64,000 nucleotides of DNA from positions 80,293,451 to 80,357,450 of the forward strand of contig OZ024932.1 of the NCBI GenBank assembly GCA_964017235.1, written 5' to 3'. Shown piece after piece: positions 27,244-37,674 of the stretch (its first letter is position 1; every line of letters starts with the position of its first letter). This DNA comes from Sabellastarte sp. h YS-2021. Taxonomy: Eukaryota; Annelida; Polychaeta; Sabellida; Sabellidae. The notes under the pieces were generated by a model. It was not told the origin of the DNA. It ran no database searches and was given only the letters and a program-made list of their open reading frames with translations. The position numbers and the translations under genes are program-made.

Positions 27244-27414
27244 CTATCCAATGGACAACTGCTAAACCGGTCGGTGCAGACCGGCCCGCCAAACGCCAGA
27301 AAAAGACGTCCTGTGTTTCCACCGGCTGGCCGGTCCCAGTACTGTGCATTCGCCAGGTGGCGCATGGTATTTACTTCCTGTCTAGACAACATGACGTCAT
27401 AGCATCTTTTACGT
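27244..27414 (-). repeat. DIRS-C 3' inverted terminal repeat
   Basis: This is the inverted partner of 33198-33368. GTCTAGAC lies at 27380-27387 and TGACGTCA at 27392-27399. Confidence 0.93.
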
Positions 27415-27473
27415 TGTCTAAAACTATTAGACCCCTAGTAAGCTGATAGCGGGGTCAGTGGGAGGGTCTTGTG

Positions 27474-27570
27474 TGTCCATTGGATAGGGTATTAACTTAT
27501 AAAAATTTAATTTACTTATTAAATTTGCAATTTTATTGCGTTAATACATCCTATCCAATGGACAATTGCT
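27474..27570 (-). repeat. DIRS-C internal complementary region
   Basis: It has the same layout as DIRS-B and D: TGTCCATTGGATAGGGTATT, the joint AAATTTGCA-ATT-TTATTGCG, then CCAATGGACAATTGCT. Confidence 0.92.
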
Positions 27571-27771
27571 GAATAACTACCGCTTGGTCGGCGGGTAAGT
27601 TACTAGGGACTTATGTGAACTCACAAGTAATAGCAAATTTTAACCTACGGTCTAGGCTGACTTCGTCAGGAGACCTATAGGTCCAGGCCTGGGTTGACTT
27701 TAAGGTCAGGCAACCCTGCAAGGCCATGGTCGGTTGCCAGCAGCCGGTTACCCGGGGCTATACCGCCGTCG

Positions 27772-27791
27772 CCCCCCCCTCCTTTTTTTTT
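27772..27791 (-). promoter_or_regulatory. polypurine-tract-like run of DIRS-C
   Basis: On the sense (minus) strand it reads nine A, GG, A, then eight G, directly after CAGGTCTGC. It holds the same place as in the three other copies. Confidence 0.5.
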
Positions 27792-27924
27792 GCAGACCTG
27801 CTCTGAGATAGGGGAAGAAAGGGATGAGTTCAGTCCCAGAATGCAAATAAACCTCCCAAAGGAAGCACGCCACACTTAATTCTTATGTACATGAAGAAAC
27901 TGTTTATACATATATACAAATCTC

Positions 27925-29300
27925 CTCAATCTAAGGGCCACTTGTGGATCTGCTGAGCAGCCACTACCGAGCCCAATTGGTAAAGCTCTGAATCAGCCCA
28001 AGCCCCGCCCTTCATATAGAACTGTGTGAAGGTATTGTGACTTCAGTGGCAGGCTGACAAGATTGGATCTAAGGAGACTCCCGACTGGAAGGCCTTAGAA
28101 GCAGCAAAGGCCCTGACATCATGGGCTTTAACCTGATGTTAAATGTGGGCCTCCTGGTCAGAGAGCTCATAACATAGGATCACAGTTTGCTTGATCCAAG
28201 AGGAGATAGTGGCAGGTGAGATGTCTTTGTTGAAACCTTTCTTAAAGGAAACTTAAAACCACCTCCTTATTCTGCCTGATGTCTGAGGTCCTGTCCAAAT
28301 AGTAGCATAATGCTCTGACCGGACAGAGGGACATGTCAGACTTGAGGGATCTATCCAGAGTCGAGGCCAGGGCTGTTATAACCCCAGGGGCCACACTGGA
28401 CACTCTATGGCCAGCTGATTCTAGGATAGAAAGCTGGGTGATGGATACAGGGACACCTTTGAGCAATCGGATTGGTGTCCAATATATCAGTTTTGCCAGG
28501 CATGAATCTCACTTTTGCACTTGCCCGACCCAAGGGCCAAGAGGAATACCGTCTTGAAGGTCAAATGCTTCAAGGGGGCCTCCTTGATTGGATCAAAAGG
28601 AGTCTTAGCTGGTGAAGTTCCAGGAAGGTATGCCGCTCCTGCCTCTGGGTCTGTCTCTGAGGAAACTATCCAGGAGACGAGTGAGATTTTCGTCCTTACT
28701 GATGTTGAAGGGTGAATTTCCAGTTTATCAACAATGGGTGACCTATAACCATCAATGGTGCTGGGCTGTTTGCCAAGCATGTATCTCACTTCTATGCTTG
28801 CCCGAACCCAGGGCCAAGAGGAAAACTGCCTTGAAGGTCAAATGCTTCAAGGAGGCCTTTAATTGGCTCAAAATGAACCTTGTCAGCTGGTGCAAAAACC
28901 AGGGAGAGGTTCCAGGAAGGGGTTACCCTCCGGCCTTTGGGTCTGTCTCAGTGGAAGCTATCCAGGAGACGAGTGAGATTTTCATCCTTACTAAAATTGA
29001 TGGGCAAATTTCTAGACTATCAGCAATGGCTGACCTGTAACCATCAATGGTACTTGGCTGCAACTTCCTGTCCTGAAACAGGTACCTAAGGAAGTAAACA
29101 ACTGACTTTACAGGTGGTGCCCGAAGTCCACCTGATGAATGATACATCACTTGGTAAAAATGACCCATTTGCCTCATAGACTGATCTGATTGATTCCCTT
29201 TGAGGAGCCTCAATTCTTGCTGCCACTGCCTCAGACAAGTCCTGCTCCTCGATTGCTGAGGCTCTAGGAGCCCTGCATGGAGATTAAGATTTGTCAGATT
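27925..29300 (-). pseudogene. DIRS-C tyrosine recombinase, broken and partly duplicated
   Basis: Blocks match the intact recombinase, for example LKHLTFKTVFLLALGSGK and KSEIHAWQN, and SLKSDMSLCPVRALCYYLDR. Frame changes separate them. A segment of about 280 bases is present twice in tandem (about 28490-28770 and 28770-29060), both beginning with the block equivalent to IHAWQ and ending at QPSTIDGYRS. No complete protein is possible. Confidence 0.85.
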
Positions 29301-30870
29301 TCTGTGAGGGATCTGATCGAATGGCTGTGAACAGGCTGGACAGATTGGGCAGGCTCAGCGGGATGTGGCTGGAGATGGCCACTAGATCCCAAAACCAAGG
29401 CATGTTGGGCCACCCCGGAGCAATCAGAATGATTCTCTTACATGGGGAGTCTTGCAACTTCTCCACCACTTTGCCCAATATGGTTGATGGTGAGAAGGTG
29501 TATGCTTTTAGATCCTACCATGGCCGACTGAGCACATCCACTGCTGTGGCCAGGGGATCCGGTACCGGTGACACAAACACAGGCAACCTGTTGTTGAACC
29601 TCGTGGCAAATAAGTCTATTTGGGCCGGTGCCACCTGCTGCATAGAGTGGAAGACCTCTGGAAGGAGAAACCACTGTTTGGATGGTCAGGCCTAGCCTGG
29701 ATAGCTTGTGTGCTACCACATTCGGCCGGCCTGGAATGTGTCGTGCTTTAGTCACTTGTTTCCTGGTACACCAGGTCAAGATTCTCCATAGTAGGGCACA
29801 AAGTGGGCACGACCTCATGCCTCCTTCCTTGTTTATGTATGACACTATTGTGGTGTTGTCAGTTGCTACAGGCACTATCTTGTTGAGCAAAGGTCTTGGA
29901 ACTCTTTTGAGGCCAGAAAGAACTGCTTTAAGTTCTAGATAGTTTATATGCAGCTTGCTTTCCGGAGGGGACCAGGTTGCTCTTGCCAAGTGCTCATCTA
30001 AGTGAGCGCCCCACCCTTCTATTGATGCGTCTGTAAATATTTGCAGAGCATGTTTATTGGGTGTAATGGTTGGCCTGTAAGTGCATTGTCTTCCTTCAGC
30101 CGCCATTGTAAATGGGGGTGCAGGGACCTGGGGACTTGGATCACCTTTTGCAGTGATTCTGGATACCCTCCAGTTGTTTTTGAGATGCCACTGTATGGGT
30201 CTCATATGAAGTCTGCCTAGATTAACATGCTTTTCTGTAGATGTTAGTAACCTATCAAGGACATGAATTCCCGGACCGGGCAAGCCGGTAGGGATAGTAG
30301 TTTTAACAGTCTCTTGAAGGTTCTGTCACCAGTCCACAGTCGGTCGGAACCGATCAGACCTGAAGTCGAACTGGTAGCCTACAAAATCGAAGTCTTGTTT
30401 GGGCTCCAGCTCTGATTTCTCTAAGTTCATCAGCCAACCCAGTTGCTGACACATTATTTACTAGTTCCTGTGTATGTTGGAGACAAGCCTGGTGGGATCT
30501 GGCTCTCACCAACCAGTCGTCTAGGTACAGGCGGCTTCTTAAATCCTTGTGTATGGCTATCCATTTCACCTGCTTTGGTATCACGGTGAACTCCAAAGGT
30601 GCTGTAGACAAACCGAAAGGCAGGGCCTTGAACTGGTATGCCCGACCTTGGATGTGAAATCTCAGGCATTTCCCGGATTGTTCTTGTATAGGTATATGGA
30701 CATAGGTATCCCTCCTTCAACAGTTGTACTACCTAGGGTCCAGCCCCCAAGGCTTCCTACGTTCCCAAAAAGGGCTTAGTCTGGAACCTACAGGCAGATT
30801 GTGTGCCACATTTGGGACATTTGGTATCCTGACAATATTTCCTGTCCCTCCGGACACTGGTCTGGTCTGG
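29300..30870 (-). pseudogene. DIRS-C reverse transcriptase / RNase H, broken
   Basis: Blocks include YLDDWLVRARSHQACLQHTQ, HLGRLHMRPIQWHLKNNWRV in displaced frames, LQIFTDASIEGWGAHLDEH, INYLELKAVL and VATDNTTIVSYINKEGGMR, so polymerase and RNase H motifs are recognisable. Upstream, the sequence jumps from LLKEGY to HIPIQEQ at about 30700-30740. The segment with the first catalytic Asp and the preceding fingers is deleted. Confidence 0.85.
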
Positions 30871-30939
30871 TGACAATGGTCCAAGTTAACAGTCTCTCTG
30901 TTCTTATTGTGGTCCGGTGGGGCTGACACAACTTTTCAC

Positions 30940-33190
30940 ATCAATAGACTCTCTTTGCCCCGGGCCAGCAGCCTGCAAGGTGCAGCATTTACAGAGCAAT
31001 TGTCATTTGTGAGATGTCTGACCCCTGGCCGGACATGATGACAAAATTGATTATCTCTCAAGTCAAGTCCAGCACCGATAACAGGTTGAGAGGTGTGATA
31101 AAGGAAGGTTGCCTGGCAGTAGCTTGGGACACTATCATATCACTGTAATATCCCCAAGACAACTGACTGGTCTAAGAATTCTCTGTAACCAAATTTACTT
31201 TAGGCAACTCTGTCCAGTACCAGGACTCCATACCCGGTACTTTACTGTCACCAGTAATTTTCTGTAACCAGCAAAAAACTGGGAGGCTGGGGTCACCAAT
31301 GAATTTAGACAGCTACTGGTCTCTATATATATATTTTTTTTTTTTTGTAACCAGTTGGGGTGAAGCCCTGTACAGTAAGGACTGTAGCTACTAGCCAGCA
31401 CCCTGTTTGTAGACTTGTAACCGGTAGGTTGAAGCAAGTGTACAAGGCTGTGTAGCCAGTACCAGCCGGTACACTCTGTAACCAGTTGTTGAAGCCAGTG
31501 TACAAGGCTGTGTAGCCGGTACACTGTAACCAGTTGAGGCTACTGTATAAGGCTGTGAAGCCGGTAGCCCGTCAGTACATACTGAAACCAGTTATTGAAG
31601 TAACTGCACAAGGCTGTTTAGCCGGTAGTCGGTCGGTACACTCTGTAACCAGTTGTTGAAGTAAGTTTACAAGGCTGTGTAGCCAGTAGGTACACTGTAA
31701 CCAGTTGCTGAATGAAGTTTACAACTATCTTGTGTTGAACTCAGTTTCCTCCATTAATTCCTCTGTAACCGGTTGTTGAAGCAAGTGTACAAGGCTGTAT
31801 AGCCGGTACTGGTCGCTACACTCTGTAACCAGTTGTTGAAAAAATTTCACAACTATCTTTTGTGTAAAATTCAGCTGGCTGTAGGTTTCCGCCATTAATA
31901 AAAGTATTTCTTTGAACGCACGTCTTATTTGTAGATTTTGACAGTTGCTGGGAAAGCCCTTGTGAGCTATATTTAGAAAAAATGTTGGTCGGTGTGTCAC
32001 ATGACCAGTTTGCTGGTCGGAGGGACAACATGATTGGCTGATTGGAGATGACGATCAGCTTCGTGACCTGGTCGGTGAATCACGTGACCAACTTCGGGGA
32101 AATGCCCCCACTGGACGCGTTCTTTCTTTATATCACAGTAAACGTGAGCGGACTGGTCGACTGATGCTTGTAGCAGAGAAGTCTGTACCAGCGTGCTGGA
32201 GGTGAATTTCAGGAACTAAAAACTGGAATCACAGTAGACGTGAGTGCAAAGAATATACTTCCGACCTTCTTGTTCGGTGAATCACGTGATAAACTTCGTG
32301 ACTGGTCGGTGAAAACACGTGACCAGCTTCGTGAAGACACGCGATTGACTGACTGGGTATGACGTCAGAGGTCGCGTTCTTTTAGCTGGCCGGTCGGCTG
32401 ATGCTTTAAAAGCAGAGAAGCCTGGACCAGTGCACTCTGTAGATGAAATTCCTGGCCTGTCTGAAGTCGGTTCTTCTTCTCAGCCGGCTGTACACTCAAA
32501 CCAGTTTCCTGGCCATCCACTGCCCTTACTACCGACACAAGTGCCGGGTTCATAAGGGTGGGACTGAGAGTGACAAAAGTTCCTTCTATGTAGTAAATAC
32601 TTGAGAGGTCGGTTGAAGAGATCTGAAGAATTCACCTCTTGCTTCTGATGAAAAAATACTCGAGCTAGGCTGGTGTGACTGATGCTGTACAGCAGAGAAG
32701 TCTGTACCAGTGTGCTCTGATGAAGAATGCACCTTTCATAAGGGAATTCCTTGCAGGGTTCAAAACTATGTAGACTGAAGTTTTCCGTGATTTCCATTTT
32801 AGTACTAGAAAGACGTTACTATGGTGACTGTAGCTGGAAGGTTACAGAAGATTCATTCAAAACAAAAGACACGGATAAAAATACCTGCAAACAGTAAATC
32901 CATAATTCCTCAATAATGTCGATCTGCCCCTAACAACACAATGGTTGAATGGGAGGAAACTAGCAAAAATGGCTGCCTTCATAATTCTCGTTGATTACTG
33001 CCCTATCATCAAAATAAAATTGAGTCAACTAGGGAGCGTTTCCAGCAGATTTCTAACTGTATATCCTTGCTTGATCAGTAGATAAAACTTCTACACTGAA
33101 AACATCCACATATAAGGTTGAAAATCCGTCATAATGGACACTTTTCCTTAAAATATCTGGAGATGATGAAAACACGTCTGCACAGTACAC
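30940..33190. repeat. repeat-rich segment in place of DIRS-C gag
   Basis: From 31190 to 31860, units of about 60-100 bp recur with CTGTAACCAGTTGTTGAAG, GTGTACAAGGCTGTGTAGCC and CCGGTA. From 31980 to 32720, longer units share GGTCGGTGAATCACGTGACC and GCAGAGAAGTCTGTACCAG. A minus-strand stretch near 32430-32553 reads NPALVSVVRAVDGQETGLSV, matching DPSLVTVMGVVDGQGTSRS of DIRS-D gag, so remnants of gag persist. No open frame of useful length exists. Confidence 0.75.
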
Positions 33191-33197
33191 GCGCCAA

Positions 33198-33368
33198 ACG
33201 AAAAAGATGCTATGACGTCATGTTGTCTAGACAGGAAGTAAATACCATGCGCCACCTGGCGAATGCACAGTACTGGGACCGGCCAGCCGGTGGAAACACA
33301 GGACGTCTTTTTCTGGCGTTTGGCGGGCCGGTCTGCGCCGACCGGTTTAGCAATTGTCCATTGGATAG
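33198..33368 (-). repeat. DIRS-C 5' inverted terminal repeat
   Basis: This is the inverted partner of 27244-27414. TGACGTCA lies at 33213-33220 and GTCTAGAC at 33225-33232. Confidence 0.93.
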
Positions 33369-33589
33369 GATGTATTAACGCAATAAAATGATCTTTTAAT
33401 AAACTAAAGTATAATTGTCAATGGAGATAGCACAGGATAGCATAGAAGAACACACATTACCATGTGTAATGTCTACCCCATGAACATTTTGCAACATTTG
33501 TATAGTAGTCTTACAAGACCCTGTTTCATTTGTAAAATATATCAATGATGCTTAAATATTTATTAGTATACATGTAAATTATTTCGGCT

Positions 33590-35110
33590 TCATGCCGTTT
33601 TGCATTGGTTCAAAATTTGCTCAAAATCACTCTGTAAAGGGTTTTGAGATAACCAACATTTTCGACTTCTGATAAAATTGAAGATGGTGGGCGAAATTAG
33701 AGAAATTTGACATTTTTCAGAGGCAATATACCAAAGATCTCTAATATCCAAATGGTCAAAAATTAGCTTGAAATTGCTCTATCCCTTACAGTTTTCGAGA
33801 TAAACGACATTTTCAATTTCCACCAAAATTCAAGATGGCCCACAAAATTCTGGAAATTCAACTTTTTTCACAGGCACTATATCTAAGGTCTCTAGTACCC
33901 AAAGGGTCAAACTTTGCTCGAAATCACTTTATCTCTGAGGGTTTTTGAGATAAATGACATTTTCAATTTTGAATGGTTTGCCAGATAAATGTGTTTTGCG
34001 TTTCACGCAGAAATTCAAGATGGCCACCAAAAATGGCGGGAAAATGATTTTTGCAAAATGTCGCCAGTACAGTCTGCAGATACAATGCAGGTCCAAAATT
34101 TTGTCAAAATCGCTCTATCTCACACCGTTTCCGAGATGAATGCGCTTTTGCGCTTTACGCAGAAATTCAAGATGGCTACCAAAAGTGGCAGGAAAGCGAT
34201 TTTTGCGAAAAAGTCGCCAGTAGACTGCATATATCCTGTGGGACAAAAAATTTCGGCGAAATCGCTCTATCACACACCGTTTCCGAGAGAAGTGTTTTTA
34301 ACGTTTCATGCAGAAATTCAAGATGGCCACCAAAAGTGGCAGGAAAGTGATTTTTGTAAAAAGTCACCAGTACACTCTGGACACCCTGGGGGTTGAAAAT
34401 TTCGACAAAATCACTCTATCTTGCACGTTAAGGAGATAGAAGCAAATTTATGTTTTTGCATGTTTGGCGAAAATTCAAAATGGCCGTCATTTTTAGGGAG
34501 AGGAAAATCTTTCAAAAATTGGCAAGAGTAGATTGCTGAGATACTCCATAGTCGAAAATTTCAACGAAATCGCTCTATCTGGCATGGTTAAGGAGATAGA
34601 AGCAAATTTGTGTTCTTGCATTGTTGGCAAAAATTCGAAAATTAAAAATGGCCGCCATTTTTGAAGAGAGTAAAATTTTTTGAGAATTGCAAAGAGTAGT
34701 TTGCTAAGATACCCTTTGGGTCAAATATTTCGACGAAATCGCTCTATCTCGCACGGTTAAGGAGATAGAAGCAAATTTGTGTTTCGCATTGTTGGCAAAA
34801 ATTCAAAAATTAAAAATGGTCGCAATTTTTGAAGAGAGTAAAATTTTTTGAGAATTGCAAAGAGTAGTTTGCAAAGATACCCTGGGGGTCGAAAATTTCG
34901 ACGAAATCACTCCATCTCGCATGGTTAAGGAGATAGAAGCAAATTTGTGTTTTTGCATTTTTGGCAAAAATTCAAAATGGCTGCCATTTTTGAGAAGAGG
35001 AAATTTTTTTCGATAATTGCCAAGAGTACATTACTTAAGATACCCCATGGGTTGAAAATTTCAACGAAATCGCTCGATGTCGCACAGTTTAGAAGATAGA
35101 CATATTAATG
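33590..35110. repeat. CAAGATGGC tandem array, about 150-bp units
   Basis: About ten units contain CAGAAATTCAAGATGGC, then ATCGCTCTATCTC and TTTCCGAGA or TTAAGGAGATAGAAGC. The last units form a sub-family with GGTTAAGGAGATAGAAGCAA. Some neighbouring units are spaced 148-155 bp (for example 34016, 34171, 34319). It is the same family as 10195-11560. Confidence 0.9.
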
Positions 35111-35114
35111 TTTT

Positions 35115-35930
35115 TTGCTACGTAGCTATTACTCAGGAGGTTAAAGCTATTACCATCAACAACAATACCAAGCAAGTAATTGACCCTATAAACCTTCACA
35201 CCAAATTTTACAAAGATGGGTTAAATATGTTTCTTTTAAAATAGTGAAAAGAGAAATGCAATTCAGAGTAGGCTCAAAGTAGCAAAGCAGCTATTACTCA
35301 GATAGCTAAAAAGCTATCACAACCAAAAGCTATCCTGGCCAAACTATTGACCCGATTATCTTTCATATAAATTTTTGTGAAGATAGAAAACATCGTTTCA
35401 TTAAAATATCCAGAAAAAAAGGTCAACTAAAAATAGCATAATAGCTATATAGCACAGTAGCTATTACTCAGTTAGCTATAAAGGTATTATCACCAAAAGC
35501 AATCCCAAGCAAGCTACTGATCCAATAACCCTACATACCAAATTTTTTGAACATAGGTGAAATACTTTTCCTTTGAAATGCTTAAAATAAAAAAGCTAAG
35601 TAAAGTAGCTAAGAAGCTATTACTCAGTCAGTTATATAGCTATTATCACTAAAATCCCAAGCAAGCTATTGATCTAACTATTGCTCATACCATATTTGGT
35701 AAAGATATGTCAAATATTTTTCTTTAAAATGCCCGGAAACAAAAGAAGTACACAAAAGTAGCTAAGTAGCTATTAATCAGTTAGCTATAGAGCTATCTTC
35801 ACCAAAAGCAATCCCATGCAAGCTATAAACTCATAAAGACCCATACCAAATTTGGTAAAGATAGGATAAATACTTTCCCTTGAAATGACCGGAAACCAAG
35901 CGTGACAGACGCCGGAAAAGGCAAAAACAA
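35115..35930. repeat. AGCTATTACTCAG tandem array, about 150-165-bp units
   Basis: Five units carry AGCTATTACTCAGTTAGCTA, ATCACCAAAAGCAATCCCA and ATACCAAATTTGGTAAAGAT. It follows directly on the CAAGATGGC array. Confidence 0.88.
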
Positions 35931-35999
35931 TATGTCCACCCCACTAGTTATCATCTGTAGCAATCTATATAGCTTTGTGATAGGAGAAATATACCTCTC

Positions 36000-36570
36000 A
36001 AATGTTGCATTAAGAAGCCAAGGTCAAGGATCACACTAAGATCACGTTCTTCACCTACACCCTCCAAACAACATACCTACCAAGAAACATCTTATGCTTC
36101 AACATTTCCAAGATATAGCCCAGACAAGATTTTAAAAGTCAAGGTCATTTCAGCAAAGTTAAAGGTCAATTCAAGGTCTTGTGTAGACTATATTTAGAAG
36201 ACAGAGCCTGGAAAAATGTTAATGATCAAGACGAAAAGGTCACTACTCTCCACAACCAATATCGATGCCAAGCATCAACTTCCTACACCTGTTTACGAGA
36301 TACAGCCTTGACAAAAGTTTACAGGTCCAGGTCAATATGGCAATTTACCAATTAACGTCACACCATGACATTGCACAATGCACAACCCGAATTATAAACA
36401 ATATCCACAACTTCCTACACCTTACGGTTTCTGAGATATAGCCCTGAGCGGGCTTGGAAGGTCAGGATTACTGCAGTAAAGTTTGATTGTCCAAAATGTT
36501 GCATACCAAGTAAGAAACTTGCCACATCACCTGATTTCAGACATATAGTCTAGACAAGATTTTTTTTCCT
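36000..36570. repeat. GGTCA-type tandem array
   Basis: Degenerate units carry AAGGTCAAGGATCACACTAA, CATCAACTTCCTACACC and CGGTTTCTGAGATATAGCCC, as at 44300-45440. It ends with a C-rich word (CACCCACCCACCC) like the end of the copy at 12440-12470. Confidence 0.82.
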
Positions 36571-36974
36571 CTCACCCACCCACCCAGCTTGATGCCACTA
36601 GAGAAAACAATACCTGCACAGTCTTTAAAGGCTGTGGAATAAAAATACTGGATAAGATTTGAACTGTAGACCACTCACAGAGCACCTGTGCACAAGTTAC
36701 TGATAGATTAATTGATATGGACTTCACATCAAACACATTGCACTGGCCAGATCTCAACAGGTAGTAGAGAAGCAGTTGAGAAAGCAGTCCGAACTAATGA
36801 TACTAATTAGTTGCACATGCTATTATAGTTTACTGTTGCTCTTAAGATATTGTACAGTTCATATCAAGATGGGCAATTGTTGGTTGAGTAGTTAAAACAA
36901 TACTTACTAGTTGGTCTATAAGATTCTGTATATCATTTAGCTTATGTATTGATACTAGATAGTACACACAATTA

Positions 36975-37232
<258 letters not shown>

Positions 37233-37380
37233 TCAAAGATGCCCGTACCCCACAGCCTAGGGAAATATTTTTAGCACCATGAGATATAGAAGTACTGTAT
37301 CAGTACAAAGTTCAGGATACTTTCAGAGCACTGTCAGTTATATAAAGGTCCAAACAATGATTTTATTGCGTTAATACATC

Positions 37381-37551
37381 CTATCCAATGGACAATAGCT
37401 TATCCGGTCGGCGCGGACCGGCCCGCCAAACGTCAGAAAAAGACGTCCTGTGTCTCCACCGGCTAGGCCGGCCCAGTACTGTGCACTCGCCAGATGGCGT
37501 GTCGTACTTCCTTCCTGTCTAGACAGCGTGACGTCATAGCATCTTTTTCGT
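37381..37551 (+). repeat. DIRS-D 5' inverted terminal repeat, probable promoter
   Basis: The 171-bp repeat is inverted at 43441-43611. It holds GTCTAGAC (37517-37524) and TGACGTCA (37529-37536), about 140 bases before the gag start codon. I see no clear TATA box. A promoter role is inferred. Confidence 0.93.
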
Positions 37552-37674
37552 TTGGCGCATGTACTTGTGACACGGTTTTTTCTGAGATTATATATTTTCA
37601 AGTTTTATGTGAGAACTTTACGTTAATTGCTTTTATTTTTGTACTAACGATTTCTAGAAGACTTATAGCTCACT

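Larger units (their letters stand above)
27202..33386 (-). mobile_element. DIRS-C: degenerate DIRS retrotransposon with gag replaced
   Basis: The ends, inverted repeats (33198-33368 and 27244-27414) and internal complementary region (27474-27570) are well preserved. Recombinase and reverse transcriptase are broken, and gag is replaced by other sequence between about 30940 and 33190. The flanks CTGTAAAATTTATTAA (left) and AAAGTATAATTGTCAATGG (right) match an uninterrupted copy of the host repeat near 58830-58875. Well-kept termini with ruined genes suggest a copy moved by proteins supplied from other elements; that is inference. Confidence 0.9.
26969..36640. mobile_element. large composite repeat element filling a CtBP intron
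   Basis: It begins GATGCCCATACCCTCTAGCC and ends AAAGGCTGTGGAATAAAAAT. These are decayed forms of the GTACCCCACAGCC and GGCTGTGGGGTA ends seen at 11756-12520. Inside, in order, are DIRS-C (27202-33386), a CAAGATGGC array (33590-35110), an AGCTATTACTCAG array (35115-35930) and a GGTCA array (36000-36570). Only about 100 and 390 bases separate it from the exons on either side, so it is essentially the intron. The type of transposition is unknown. Confidence 0.6.

Noticed and set aside
35115-35930. A CRISPR-like array, because of regular repeats
   Set aside because: Units of about 150 bp are similar throughout with no unique spacers. This is eukaryotic tandem repeat DNA.
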